Source of the DNA: Halorubrum rubrum
GTDB taxonomy: Archaea; Halobacteriota; Halobacteria; Halobacteriales; Haloferacaceae
Direction: 5' to 3'
NCBI RefSeq assembly: GCF_024494685.1
Contig: NZ_JANHDM010000009.1
Span: 1-64,000, forward strand
DNA: 64,000 bases
Positions within the stretch are counted from its first letter, which is position 1, and every line of letters begins with the position of its first letter. This document shows, piece by piece, positions 32,498-41,805 of this stretch. A program made the translations under genes and the position numbers. A model generated the notes under the pieces. That model worked only from the letters and a program-made list of their open reading frames with translations. It was not told the DNA's origin and searched no databases.

Positions 32498-33271
32498 ATG
32501 ACGGATCTGGACGTCGTCGAAGCGGTCGCTCACGCGGCGGTCCTGGCCGGCGGCGCGGAGCTCCGCGATCGGTATCGGAACGGTGACGCCGCCGGCGAGT
32601 ACGGCGCGACCGACGTGAAGGCGGCGGCCGACGCGGCGGCGGAGGCGCGGATGCTCCCGGTGGTCCGCCGGGCGTTCCCCGATCACCCGGTGTTCGCCGA
32701 GGAGGCCGGCCGCCTCGACGGAACCGGCCCCTATCGCTGGGTGATCGACCCGCTCGACGGCACCAACGACTTCGCGGCGGGGCTGCCGACCTTCGCCGCG
32801 TCGGTCGCGGTCCTCGAGGACGAGGAACCGGCGATCGCGGCCGTCAGGATCCCGGCGACCGAGGAGACGTACCTCGCGCGCCGGGACGCCGGCGTCACCT
32901 ACGAGGGCGAGCGGGCGACGGCCGACAGCGACGTCGCCCTCGAGGCGAGCACGGTCGCGACGATCGTCGGACGCGACGTCCCGCGTGACCCCGACCTCTC
33001 CCGGCGGGCCGACGCGATCCGGGCGGCGCTGTCCGACGCGGTGAAGCGGGCCATCGACAGCTGGGCTCCGACGGTCCACTCCGGGCTCTTCGCCCGCGGG
33101 CGGATCCAGGGCCTCGTCCAGTTCCATCCCGACGAGGAGGAGCGCGCCGTCACCGAGCTGTTCGCGTCGGAGTCCGGCGCGGCGGTCCGCCGCGAGGGGT
33201 CGCTGTACGTCGCGGCGTGTGACGAAGCGCGGCTGGACGCGCTCTGGACGGCGATCGGCGACGTGCGGTGA
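32498..33271 (+). CDS. Inositol monophosphatase/FBPase family phosphatase
   Basis: The 257-residue protein shows the metal-binding triad of the family: FAEEAG, then WVIDPLDGTNDFAAGLP, then a third Asp in AIDSWAPTVHSGLFARG-like context (family GSAALDLxxVAxG, here divergent). In archaea this family includes fructose-1,6-bisphosphatases and inositol phosphatases; the exact substrate is not evident. The ATG at 32498 fits the N-terminal helix MTDLDVVEAVAHAAVLAGG. It converges with the second TFB gene, 15 bases away. Confidence 0.87.
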   Translation: MTDLDVVEAVAHAAVLAGGAELRDRYRNGDAAGEYGATDVKAAADAAAEARMLPVVRRAFPDHPVFAEEAGRLDGTGPYRWVIDPLDGTNDFAAGLPTFAASVAVLEDEEPAIAAVRIPATEETYLARRDAGVTYEGERATADSDVALEASTVATIVGRDVPRDPDLSRRADAIRAALSDAVKRAIDSWAPTVHSGLFARGRIQGLVQFHPDEEERAVTELFASESGAAVRREGSLYVAACDEARLDALWTAIGDVR

Positions 33272-33286
33272 GGCGGCGGTCGGGTT

Positions 33287-34261
33287 TCAGTCCATCGTGA
33301 TGCCGTCCTCGGCCTCGAGCAGCTCGTGGTAGCGGTTCCGGATCGTGACCTCGGAGATGTTCGCCACCTCGCTCACCTCGCTCTGGGTCACCTTCTCGTT
33401 GGTGAGGAGGGCGGCGGCGTAGACGGCGGCGGCCGCGAGGCCGACCGGCGACTTCCCGGAGTGGATCCCCTGTGCCTTCGCGGTGTCGAGGAGCTGCCGT
33501 GCGCGACGCTCCGACTCGTCCGAGAGCCCGAGGTCGGAGGCGAACCGCGGCACGTAGCTCTCGGGGTCCGCGGGCTGGATCTCCAGTTTGAGCTCGCGGA
33601 CGACGTAGCGGTACGTCCGGGCGATCTCGTCCTTCTCGACGCGGGAGACGCCGGCGATCTCGTCGAGGCTCCGGGGCGTCCCGGCCTGTCTGGCGGCGGC
33701 GTACAGCGACGCCGTGGAGACGCCCTCGATGGAGCGGCCGGGGAGGAGGTCCTCGTCGAGCGCGCGGCGGTAGATGACCGAGGCGGTCTCACGGACGTTG
33801 TCCGGCAGCCCGAGCGCGGAGGCCATCCGGTCGATCTCGCCGAGCGCCTGCTTCAGGTTGCGCTCCTTCGAGTCGCGCGTCCGGAACCGCTCGTTCCAGG
33901 TGCGGAGCCGCTGCATCTTCTCGCGCTGGCGGCTCGAGAGCGACTTCCCGTAGGCGTCCTTGTCCTGCCAGCCGATGTTGGTCGAGAGCCCCTTGTCGTG
34001 CATCATGTTCGTCGTGGGCGCGCCCACGCGGGACTTCTCGTCCTTCTCGCGGGAGTCGAACGCGCGCCACTCCGGCCCGCGGTCTATCTCGTCCTCCTCG
34101 ACGACGAGCCCGCAGTCCGCACACACCGTCTCGCCGTGTTCGGTGTCCGTCGCGAGCTGGCCGCCGCACTCGGGGCAGCGCAGCTCCTCGTCCGCGGATG
34201 ACTCGGTTTCCTGTTCCTCGTCGGCGTGTTCCGCCGTGTAGGTTCGAACGTTGTCGCTCAT
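33287..34261 (-). CDS. tfb: Transcription initiation factor TFB (paralog 2)
   Basis: This 324-residue TFB has a CPEC...CADC zinc ribbon (~30-50), the MHDKGLSTNIGW linker and two cyclin repeats ending SEVANISEVTIRNRYHELLE. It differs from paralog 1 mainly in the N-terminal ~28 residues and in charge changes across the cyclin repeats (for example SLYAAARQAGTPRSLDEIAG). The paralogs share a 115-bp identical DNA block (33759-33873 here, 5740-5854 there). Its promoter (34340-34356) leaves a leader of about 55 nt, like paralog 1. Confidence 0.97.
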   Translation of the reverse strand: MSDNVRTYTAEHADEEQETESSADEELRCPECGGQLATDTEHGETVCADCGLVVEEDEIDRGPEWRAFDSREKDEKSRVGAPTTNMMHDKGLSTNIGWQDKDAYGKSLSSRQREKMQRLRTWNERFRTRDSKERNLKQALGEIDRMASALGLPDNVRETASVIYRRALDEDLLPGRSIEGVSTASLYAAARQAGTPRSLDEIAGVSRVEKDEIARTYRYVVRELKLEIQPADPESYVPRFASDLGLSDESERRARQLLDTAKAQGIHSGKSPVGLAAAAVYAAALLTNEKVTQSEVSEVANISEVTIRNRYHELLEAEDGITMD

Positions 34262-34339
34262 TGTGTTTGGATCGGAGGGACCGCGGAACCGAAAGATGGG
34301 TCTACGTTCGGTTTTCCTCACCTCTCGGTAAGGACGCGA

Positions 34340-34356
34340 CTTATTTAAATCTTCGC
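34340..34356 (-). promoter_or_regulatory. BRE-TATA promoter of the second TFB gene
   Basis: Read on the minus strand, GCGAAGATTTAAATAAG provides a BRE and a TATA box about 80 bases before the ATG at 34261. The remainder of the 335-bp gap to 34596 contains the palindrome at 34477 and no gene. Confidence 0.65.
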
Positions 34357-34476
34357 TTCGATATCGAAGGTGAAAAGACGTCGAGAACTCGTTCCTGAGG
34401 CGCTCAAAATCCGATTTCACGATCGGACTTCCGTCACGATTCTTCGTGACCGACCGACGTGATCTGACGTCCGGAT

Positions 34477-34490
34477 CCGATATATATCGG
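34477..34490. promoter_or_regulatory. 14-bp perfect palindrome, possible operator/TATA
   Basis: CCGATATATATCGG is a perfect palindrome ~105 bases upstream of the M24 peptidase start and ~215 bases upstream of the TFB start. It contains a TATA-like core, so it could be a promoter with an overlapping operator. The role is inferred from form only. Confidence 0.35.
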
Positions 34491-34596
34491 TTTCGTCCGC
34501 GTTCCGTCCTCGATCCTCCTCCGCTCGTGTCTCCTCCCCCGTTCTCGCCGTTTCCGTGAAGCCAATCGATTTACCGTTCGCCCCGCCAGAACCGCC

Positions 34597-35811
34597 ATGA
34601 ACCGGACGCGACTCGACCGCCTCCTCGGCGACCTCGACACCGACGGCTACCTGCTCGACGCCTCACAGAACGACGCGAACCAGCTGTACCTCTCGGGCTT
34701 TTCGGGCCCCGACCCCTTCCTCACCCTCTACGCCGACGGCGCGGTCCACCTGCTCGTCTCCGGGCTCGAGTACGGCCGCGCGCGGACGGAGGCGGCCGCC
34801 GACACGGTCGAACGCCACGCCGACTACGACTACGAGTACGGCGGGCGCGAGGAGCGCTACGACATGTACGCCCGGTTCGTGACGGACAAGGGCGTGAGGT
34901 CGGTCTCCGTGCCGCCGCGCGGTCCGGTCGGGACGGCCGACGCGCTCAGGGAGCGCGGGATCGACGTCGTCGTGGACGGCGACGACGCGCTCGGCGTGGT
35001 CCGGGCGGTCAAGACCGCCGAGGAGGTCGACGCGATACGGGAGGCCCAGCGCGCGAACGAGGCGGCGATGCGCGCCGCGGAATCGCTGCTCGCCGAGGCC
35101 GACGTCGCCGGCGACGGGAACGGAGGGGTACCCGGCGGGGAGGCGGGCGGCGACGCCGAGAACGCCGTCGAGCCGGGAACGCTCCTCCGCGACGGGGAGC
35201 CGCTCACCAGCGAGCGGGTCGCGGAGGAGATCGAGGTCACGCTGTTGCGGCACGGCTGCGCGCTCGACGAGACCATCGTCGCCGGCGGCGCGCAGGCCGC
35301 GGACCCCCACGACCGCGGGTCGGGACCCCTCCGGGCGAACGAGCCGATCATCGTCGACGTCTTCCCGCGGTCGAAGGCGACGAGGTACCACGCCGACATG
35401 ACGCGGACGTTCTGCGTCGGCGAGCCCGACCCCGCGGCCCGCGAGTGGTACGACCTCACCGAGCGGGCGCTTGAGGCCGCCCTCGACGCCGTGGAGCCGG
35501 GCGCGACCGGCGAGGCGGTCCACGCCGCCGCCTGCGAGGTGTACGAGGCCGCGGGCGAGCCGACCTTCCGGACCGATCCCGAGACCGAGACGGGCTTCAT
35601 CCACTCGACGGGCCACGGGATCGGCCTCGACGTCCACGAGTCGCCCCGGCTCGCGAGCGGTGCCGGCGAGCTGGAGCCGGGCCACGTCGTCACGGTCGAG
35701 CCCGGCCTCTACGACCCCGCGGTGGGCGGCGTCCGGCTCGAGGACCTCGTCGTCGTCACCGAGGACGGCCACGAGAACCTCACCGAGTACCCGATCGAGT
35801 TCGTGGTCTGA
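34597..35811 (+). CDS. M24 Xaa-Pro aminopeptidase-like metallopeptidase
   Basis: The 404-residue protein has a creatinase-like N-terminal domain (DGYLLDASQNDANQLYLSGFSG) and a pita-bread M24 domain. Metal ligands are visible: VDVFPRS...ADMTRTF (two Asp), STGHGIGLDVHE (His), VTVEPGLYD (Glu) and VRLEDLVVV (Glu). It is likely to remove N-terminal residues before proline, although substrate is not proven. An insertion rich in Gly and Glu (about 170-190, GNGGVPGGEAGGDAEN) looks like a disordered loop. A second, different M24 gene begins at 63235. Confidence 0.9.
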   Translation: MNRTRLDRLLGDLDTDGYLLDASQNDANQLYLSGFSGPDPFLTLYADGAVHLLVSGLEYGRARTEAAADTVERHADYDYEYGGREERYDMYARFVTDKGVRSVSVPPRGPVGTADALRERGIDVVVDGDDALGVVRAVKTAEEVDAIREAQRANEAAMRAAESLLAEADVAGDGNGGVPGGEAGGDAENAVEPGTLLRDGEPLTSERVAEEIEVTLLRHGCALDETIVAGGAQAADPHDRGSGPLRANEPIIVDVFPRSKATRYHADMTRTFCVGEPDPAAREWYDLTERALEAALDAVEPGATGEAVHAAACEVYEAAGEPTFRTDPETETGFIHSTGHGIGLDVHESPRLASGAGELEPGHVVTVEPGLYDPAVGGVRLEDLVVVTEDGHENLTEYPIEFVV

Positions 35812-35904
35812 GCGGCTCCATCGGTCGGCCACGACCTCGGAACCGACGGGACGCCTCCTCGGAACCCACAAGACGTATGACGCCTCCCGCGAGAGGATCC
35901 GGGC

Positions 35905-36276
35905 GTGAACGCTGACGACACCCTCCTCAACGCGGTCATCGGCGCGGTCGCGACGATCGCCCTCTCGTTTACCGGGATCTCGCCCGTCCTCGGCGGCGCG
36001 CTCGCCGGCTACCTCGACGGCGGCGACTCCGGCGACGGGCTCCGGATCGGCGCGATCTCCGGCGCGATAGCGTCGATCCCGGTCGTCGGGTTCCTGCTTC
36101 TCGTGCTCCTCGTGCTCCCGTTTCTGGGAGTCTTCGGGTTCCCGCTCGAGGTCGGCATCGCCGCCGGAGGCGTCGTCGTCTTCGGGGTGATCGTCGTGGT
36201 CGGCGGGATCGCCTACACCGTGGCGCTGAGCGCGCTCGGCGGTCTCCTCGGCGTGTACCTGAAAGAGGAGCTGTGA
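35905..36276 (+). CDS. DUF5518-like small membrane protein
   Basis: The 123-residue protein has four hydrophobic segments with a glycine-rich pattern (AGYLDGGDSGDGLRIGAISG) characteristic of the haloarchaeal DUF5518 membrane family. Function is unknown. The start is GTG at 35905; MNADDTLLNAVIGAV leads straight into the first helix. Confidence 0.8.
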   Translation: MNADDTLLNAVIGAVATIALSFTGISPVLGGALAGYLDGGDSGDGLRIGAISGAIASIPVVGFLLLVLLVLPFLGVFGFPLEVGIAAGGVVVFGVIVVVGGIAYTVALSALGGLLGVYLKEEL

Positions 36277-36398
36277 AGCGGGCGGCGGCGTTCGGAGACT
36301 CCGGGCGATCTGTCCGGCATGAGAACCTCGAAGGTGGTTATATTCTCATTGAGGGGTTGATCTTACGGTCAAATCGATAACATTTCCGGTATAATCTG

Positions 36399-36750
36399 CG
36401 TGCTAGTGGTACGGGTGTTTCGGGGGAGCGTTGGATGGATAGAAGGGGATCGTTGCTGGGGCGGTGATGACCACCAAAGCCCCAGTCGCGAGGACTCGTG
36501 CGACTCGCTGTGCGCTTCGGTCGCTCGCGGTGCTCGCTCCCTCAGTGCGTGCTTCGTCGGACTTCGCCCTCGCGACTGCCCCTCTGAGTCCCGCCCGCAC
36601 CTCACACCTCCCCAGCCTCGTCGCTCACTGCTCGCGGTTTCACCGCTCGCTGCCGAGGTGCTCACTTCGTTCGCACCTCGCACCGTTCGCGACGTCCCTC
36701 GCGGGCTCCTCGTGCCCCTCCGGGGCACTCGGAGGCGCGCCACTGCTCAG
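36399..36750 (+). repeat. Dispersed hairpin-rich non-coding element, copy A
   Basis: This copy starts at GTGGTACGGGTGTTTC and ends near GGAGGCGCGCCACTG. It fills most of the 599-bp gap 36277-36875. It shares ordered blocks with copies near 48.7 and 61.7 kb: CAAAGCCCCAGTCGCGAGGACTCG, TGCCCCTNTGAGTCCC, ACCTCNCNCCTCCCCA and GGCGCGCCAC. It carries many short inverted repeats and no credible ORF. The sequence between 36277 and 36399 is AT-rich without a recognised feature. Confidence 0.8.
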
Positions 36751-36842
36751 GCGATCGCTCGCACCTTCGCCTGTATCCAACGAACGCCCCTCACGACGCC
36801 GGCGAGCCGGCGTCGGCCGAAGCGAGCACGAGTCTCGGCCTC

Positions 36843-36852
36843 GCGTTTTATC
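36843..36852 (+). promoter_or_regulatory. TATA element for leaderless gene at 36876
   Basis: CGTTTTATCCC lies 25-33 bases before the ATG at 36876 and supports that small gene as real. Confidence 0.55.
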
Positions 36853-36875
36853 CCGTCGCTGGCCGTCGTCCCGGT

Positions 36876-37073
36876 ATGTCGAAACCGCAGCCGAGCTATC
36901 GGGTTCTGCGGCTCCTGTGTGCGAACCTGGCCGGGATGGTCGCGTTCCTCGCGGCGTACGTCGTCGCCCGCGACCCCGGCGTGGCAGTCGCCGCCGCCGC
37001 CGTGATCGCCGCCATCGGCTACGTCGCCTCGAGCGCCGTCGTCGACTACGCGGTCGGCGAGGGAGACGGCTGA
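36876..37073 (+). CDS. Small two-helix membrane protein
   Basis: The 65-residue protein has two hydrophobic helices (about 10-28 and 35-58: LLCANLAGMVAFLAAYVVA and AVAAAAVIAAIGYVASSAVV) joined by a short RDPG turn. Charges suggest both termini are cytoplasmic. No function is recognised. The TATA box at 36843-36852 and composition support it. Confidence 0.7.
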   Translation: MSKPQPSYRVLRLLCANLAGMVAFLAAYVVARDPGVAVAAAAVIAAIGYVASSAVVDYAVGEGDG

Positions 37074-37161
37074 TCGGGTCGGGGTCGAAAAACGGGGTGT
37101 GATCGGGTGTCGACGATCGGCCGTCGGCGATCGGGCCTCGAAGGGTGGTCGTCGGGCCGTC

Positions 37162-37560
37162 TCAGAACGCGCCCGAGTGGACGGCGACGTCGGCCTGAAG
37201 CTCCTCGCGAACCGCCGAGTGGACGTGACAGATGTCCTCCGCGCGCTCGACGATCTCCGCGGCGGCCTCGTCGTCGAGGTCGGCCTCGACGTGGAGGTCG
37301 AAGGCGATCGATTCGAGGTCGTCGTCGTCGTCGAGCTCGGCACTCGCGTCGATCTGAACCTTGCCGAGGTCGTCCTCGCCGCGCTGGCCGCCGCCGACGC
37401 GGAACGCGGGGATGAAACAGGAGGCGTACGTCGCGACGAGCGCGGCGTTCGGGTTCGGGCCGGTCTCGTCGGTCGCGTCGATCTGAAGGTCGAAGTCGCC
37501 GACCTGGCTCGTACACGCGTACCCCTCCTCACAGACGGTCGTGGTCTCGATGTCGGACAT
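37162..37560 (-). CDS. OsmC/Ohr family protein
   Basis: The 132-residue protein fits the OsmC family of thiol peroxidases that reduce organic hydroperoxides. The first reactive cysteine is in ALVATYASCFIPAF and the second in ERAEDICHVHSAV. An acidic insert (ELDDDDDLES) reflects halophilic adaptation. Start ATG at 37560. It and the MBL hydrolase to its right are transcribed in the same direction, 69 bp apart. Confidence 0.87.
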   Translation of the reverse strand: MSDIETTTVCEEGYACTSQVGDFDLQIDATDETGPNPNAALVATYASCFIPAFRVGGGQRGEDDLGKVQIDASAELDDDDDLESIAFDLHVEADLDDEAAAEIVERAEDICHVHSAVREELQADVAVHSGAF

Positions 37561-37629
37561 GTCGTCTGCGAGATGGGCTCGCGCGCGCCTAAAACTTCCT
37601 ATCGATTCCGATAGCGTCCGATACCCCGT

Positions 37630-38355
37630 TCAGGATTCGAGCACGTAGGTCTCGTCTCCCTCCAGGATCACGGGTTCCGCGGCCGCGCCGGCCGCCTTCA
37701 CCTCGTTGACGAACTCCCGGGTGTCGATCTCGATCGGCGGGAACGTGTCGTAGTGCATCGGGAACACCACGTCCGCGCCCACCCAGTCGGCCGCGATGCC
37801 GGCCCCGGCCGGGCCCATCGTGAAGTGGTCGCCGACGGGCAGCGCCGCGGCGTCCGGCTCGAGGTACGGCGCGATCACGTCGACCATCTCGGACATGAGT
37901 CCCGTGTCGCCGGCGTGGTAGAACGTCGTACAGTCGGGGTCCGCCTCCTGGGTCGGCTTCTTGTCGCCGATCACGAAGCCGGCGGGCATCCCCGCGGAGG
38001 TACCGTATCCCGTGTCGATCCCGTTCGAGTGGTCCGCGCGCACCATCGTCACCCACGCGTCGCCGCACTCGACGGTGCCGCCGATGTTCATCCCCATGCC
38101 GCCGACGGCGTCCTCGTGGCCGAAGGTGTCCTGGACGTACCCCGTCAGCTCGGGGGTGGCGACCACCGTCGCGTCCTCGTACCGGTCGACGTCGCCGATG
38201 TGGTCGGCGTGTCCGTGCGTCAAGAGGAGGTAGTCCGGGTCGAGCTCTTCGGGGTCGACGTCAGTCTGCGGGTTGTCGAAGAAGGGGTCGATCAGTAGTT
38301 CGGTCTCGTCGACGACGACGTGCCACGTCGAGTGGCCGTGCCAAGTGAGCTCCAT
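37630..38355 (-). CDS. UPF0173-type metallo-beta-lactamase-fold hydrolase
   Basis: The 241-residue protein matches the UPF0173 metal-dependent hydrolase group: [13 protein letters not shown] at the start, [12 protein letters not shown] (HxHxDH zinc motif), the third histidine in [20 protein letters not shown] and a final [12 protein letters not shown]. Two metals are expected; the substrate is unknown. Length is typical of the group. Start ATG at 38355. Confidence 0.92.
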   Translation of the reverse strand: MELTWHGHSTWHVVVDETELLIDPFFDNPQTDVDPEELDPDYLLLTHGHADHIGDVDRYEDATVVATPELTGYVQDTFGHEDAVGGMGMNIGGTVECGDAWVTMVRADHSNGIDTGYGTSAGMPAGFVIGDKKPTQEADPDCTTFYHAGDTGLMSEMVDVIAPYLEPDAAALPVGDHFTMGPAGAGIAADWVGADVVFPMHYDTFPPIEIDTREFVNEVKAAGAAAEPVILEGDETYVLES

Positions 38356-38507
38356 GGTCCGGTCGGTACGTCTCGGCGGAGACTAATAAACCTCGACGCC
38401 CCGGAAGACGGATCCGCGGGTCGGGCGGGTCACGAGTCCGACGGATCCGACGACCCGCGTTCGATCCGACGAAAGCGCTAACGGACGGGAGCGCGAACGT
38501 CGACCGG

Positions 38508-39691
38508 ATGCCCTCCGAGCCCAGCACCTGCGGCGCGCCGTCCGCGTGTCCGGCGTGCGGCGAGTCGGTGCCCGCCGGGGCGAGCTTCTGTCCGGCTGCG
38601 GCGCCGACCTCGACGACGCTTCCCTCCCCGCCCGCTGTCCCGACTGCGACGAGCGATTCGCGGCCGACGACCGGTTCTGTTCGAACTGCGGCGCGGCGCG
38701 GTCGGGACGGCGGGCGGCGAACTCGACCGCGTCGGCGCCCCGCCGAGGGGCCGGCTCGGACCCGTCCGCCTCCCGTTCGGGTCGATCCACGTCTCCGGGC
38801 TCGCCCTCGGACGAGAGCCAGCGCGCCTTCCGTCGGCGGGTTCAAGAGCACCTCGACGCCGGCTGGGAGATCGAACGGGACGACGGCGACCGCGCCGTCC
38901 TCGTCGACAGGGGGATCGGCTCCACCGGCGTCCACGTCCTCCTGTTTCTGACCACCGGCGGCGTCGGAAATCTCCTGTACGGCTGGTGGCACTACTCCGA
39001 ACTGGCCGAGCGGCTCCGGATCGTCCGGGGAGACTCGACGCCGCCTCGCCCCCCGTCGAACGCCGGCGGGGGTACGGTCGAGACCGTCTCCACGTATCTG
39101 CTCAGCGGGCTGCTGTTGCTGATCGGCGGCTGGATCGCGGCGGTCGCGGCCGTCGGCGGATCGCAGGGATTCGCGCTGATAGGGGTCGGATTCGCCCTGC
39201 TCGGTGCCGGGACGGCCCCGCCGGTCCGTCGGCGGCTGGGCCGCCGGCACGGCCTCACGGAGTTCGGCCGGCTCCGCACCGTCGACCACCGGGTGCTCCG
39301 GTCGACGGAGCGAGTCGAGGAGCCCTGCGTCGTCTGCGGGGAGGCGTTCGACCGCGGGCTCGTTCGCCGGCGGCGCGACGAGACGGTGGTGGCGGGCGTT
39401 CCCCTCGTGACTCACGACGAGCGATGCAACCACTACTGCGTCCGATGCGCTCGCGAGGAGCTGTTCGGGCTCGACGAGGACGCGGTCGACGACGCGACGG
39501 ACGCCGACCGGGAGACCGCGGGATCGAAGCGAGCGGGGCCAGGACCGGCGCGGTCGAGGTCGGGATCGGAGGCAGGGCCGAGGTCGTCGGAAGCGGCGGA
39601 AGCGGAGGCCTCGGAAGCGGCGGAAGCGGAGGCCTCGGAAGCGGCGGAGGCATCGCCGGAGGCGGATACGGATCCGGCGCGGGAGCGGTGA
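38508..39691 (+). pseudogene. Zinc-ribbon membrane protein with a one-base frameshift
   Basis: Two overlapping frames together make one protein. Frame 1 from the ATG at 38508 gives CPACGESVPAGASFCP; frame 2 continues SGCGADLDDASLPARCPDCDERF...FCSNCG. Adding one G at about 38594 (CCGGCT to CCGGGCT) restores FCPGCGAD and a ~394-residue protein. It would have two or three N-terminal zinc ribbons, an RRRVQEHLDAGWEIERDDG domain, two membrane helices (~200-245), a C-terminal cysteine domain (CVVCGEAF...CVRCAREE) and a Glu/Ala repeat tail. It is either a real mutation or a base-call error in a G run. Confidence 0.8.
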
Positions 39692-39780
39692 CGGCGGTCG
39701 GATCCGCGGACGCGGTCGGCCCCGCCGGCAACAACGGACCCATCCCGGAAGACTATAACCGTCACGGTCGATTCGGTGGT

Positions 39781-40524
39781 ATGCACTACGCACGGTTCCG
39801 CGACCCGGCCGGATCGATTCGAAAGGGCCGCTACGATCCCGAGACCGAGACGGTCGCGTTCGGCGACGACGTGTACGACTTCGACGACCCCGACATCGAC
39901 GTACTGCCGCCCGTCGACCCCTCGAAGATCGTCTGTATCGGCCGCAACTACGCGGAACACGCCGCCGAACTCGGCAACGAGGTGCCCGACCGACCGCTGC
40001 TCTTCTTGAAGGGACCGAACGCGCTCGCGGGCCACGGCGACACCGTCACCGCCCCCGAGGGGAAAGACCGGATCGACTGGGAGGCGGAGTTCGTCGTCGT
40101 GATCGGCGAGTCGTGTAAGGACGTCGCGGCCGAGGACGCGATGGACGTCGTCGAGGGGTTCACCTGTATGAACGACGTCTCGAACCGGGACGACCAGAAC
40201 CGCGAGCAGAACTGGGTGCGCGGGAAGGCGTTCGACAACTCGGCCCCGCTCGGCCCCGTCGTCGCGACGCCCGACGAGGTGCCCGACGAGGCGAGCGTCG
40301 AGCTCCACGTGAACGGCGAGCAGAAACAGGACGGCCACCTCGGCCAGCTGATCTTCGACGTGCCGACGCTGATCGAGGAGATCACGACGTACCTGACCCT
40401 GGAGGAGGGCGACGTGATCGCCACGGGTACTCCCGACGGCGTCGGCCCGCTCTCCGACGGCGACACGGTCGAGGTGACCGTCGAGGGCGTCGGCACGCTC
40501 GAACACGACGTTCGGATCCCCTGA
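39781..40524 (+). CDS. Fumarylacetoacetate hydrolase family protein
   Basis: The 247-residue protein is a FAH-superfamily enzyme, probably acting on 2-oxo acids or ring-cleavage products. Family landmarks: KIVCIGRNYAEHAAELG, RPLLFLKGPNAL, the metal-binding segment IDWEAEFVVVIG, GFTCMNDVSNRD, and DVIATGTPDGVGPL near the end. Substrate is unknown; it is not near aromatic catabolism genes here. Start ATG at 39781, 90 bp after the zinc-ribbon gene. Confidence 0.92.
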   Translation: MHYARFRDPAGSIRKGRYDPETETVAFGDDVYDFDDPDIDVLPPVDPSKIVCIGRNYAEHAAELGNEVPDRPLLFLKGPNALAGHGDTVTAPEGKDRIDWEAEFVVVIGESCKDVAAEDAMDVVEGFTCMNDVSNRDDQNREQNWVRGKAFDNSAPLGPVVATPDEVPDEASVELHVNGEQKQDGHLGQLIFDVPTLIEEITTYLTLEEGDVIATGTPDGVGPLSDGDTVEVTVEGVGTLEHDVRIP

Positions 40525-40710
40525 GATCGGAGTCGAACTGCTTCCGTCATCGCGGTTCTCGCCGACCGTACCTCGTCGCACGCCACGATACGGACCGGTC
40601 GCACACCACGTTTCCGGTGAATTGGTGGGGACGGTCGATCGGACACCACGACGGTCCTCGGCCCGCCACGTTCGATCACGCTTAAGGTCGGCCGTCGCCG
40701 ACCAACGGGC

Positions 40711-41805
40711 ATGCAACCACGGGATCTCTCGGATCACTCCCCGTACGTCCCCGGCAGGGGCGTCGAGGAGGTCGCCCGCGAGCTCGGGATCGACCGGTCG
40801 GAGCTGATCACGCTCTCCTCGAACGAGAACCCCCACGGCCCGAGTCCGGCGGCCGTCGAGGCGATCCGCGAGCACGCCGACCGGGTGAACACCTACCCGA
40901 AGTCCTCGCACGCGGACCTCACCGACCGGATCGCCGAGGAGTGGGACGTGGCCGCGGAGCAGGTGTGGGTCTCGCCGGGCGCGGACGGCTCGATCGACTA
41001 CCTCTCGCGGGCGGCCCTGGAGCCCGACGACCGGGTGTTGGTGCCCGATCCCGGCTTCGCCTACTACGCGATGTCCGCCCGGTACCACCACGCGGGCGTC
41101 GAGACGTACCCGCTCTCGATCGACGACGGGTTCACGCAGACCGCAGAGCGCGTCCTGAGCGCCTACGGCGGCGAGCGGATCGTCTACCTCACCTCGCCGC
41201 ACAACCCGTCGGGATCCGTGATCCCCCTGGCGGCGATCGAGACGATCGCGGACGCGACCGCCGAGGAGACCCTCGTCGTCGTCGACGAGGCGTACGGCGA
41301 GTTCGCGGACGTCGACAGCGCGATCCCGCTCGTGAACGACCGGGACGACGTCGCCGTCCTCCGGACGTTCTCGAAGGCGTACGGGCTCGCCGGCCTCCGG
41401 ATCGGCTACAGCGTGGTGCCAGAAGCGTGGGGGGAGGCGTACGCCCGCGTCAACACCCCGTTCGCGGCGAGCGAGCTGGCGTGTCGGGCCGCGCTGGCCG
41501 CGCTCGACGATCCGGATCACGTCGCGGAGTCCGTCGAGACCGCGCGGTGGGCCCGCGAGCACGTCTCGAACGAGCTCGATGCCGAGACGTTCGAATCGGC
41601 CGGGAACTTCGTGCTCGCGCGGGTCGGCGACGGGAGCGCCGTCGCCGAGGCCGCCAGGGAGCGCGGCGTCATCGTCAGGGACTGTACCTCCTTCGGCCTC
41701 CCCGACTGCGTGCGGATCTCCACCGGCACCCGCGAGGACACGCGGGAGGCGGTCGAGCGCCTCAACGACGTGCTCGCGGACCTCGAACCCGAGGCGGAAG
41801 CGTGA
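40711..41805 (+). CDS. hisC: Histidinol-phosphate aminotransferase
   Basis: The 364-residue PLP enzyme converts imidazole-acetol phosphate and glutamate to histidinol phosphate. It opens in HisC style with SPYVPGRGVEEVARELG and LSSNENPHGPSP, then VSPGADGSIDYLSRAAL, TSPHNPSGSVIP, LVVVDEAYGEF, and FSKAYGLAGLRIGY with the PLP Lys222; CVRISTGT carries the carboxylate-binding Arg. Its stop overlaps the AK6-like gene's GTG start, and the phosphatidyltransferase follows, so three genes may form an operon. Confidence 0.93.
   Translation: MQPRDLSDHSPYVPGRGVEEVARELGIDRSELITLSSNENPHGPSPAAVEAIREHADRVNTYPKSSHADLTDRIAEEWDVAAEQVWVSPGADGSIDYLSRAALEPDDRVLVPDPGFAYYAMSARYHHAGVETYPLSIDDGFTQTAERVLSAYGGERIVYLTSPHNPSGSVIPLAAIETIADATAEETLVVVDEAYGEFADVDSAIPLVNDRDDVAVLRTFSKAYGLAGLRIGYSVVPEAWGEAYARVNTPFAASELACRAALAALDDPDHVAESVETARWAREHVSNELDAETFESAGNFVLARVGDGSAVAEAARERGVIVRDCTSFGLPDCVRISTGTREDTREAVERLNDVLADLEPEAEA

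Noticed and set aside
39588-39660. Short GGAAGCGG-type direct repeats considered as a CRISPR or regulatory array
   Set aside because: They lie in frame at the 3' end of the zinc-ribbon gene and encode a Glu/Ala tail; there are no spacers.
40525-40710. Intergenic region checked for a tRNA or small RNA
   Set aside because: No cloverleaf or T-loop sequence was found; only a weak TATA (CGCTTAAGG) before hisC.
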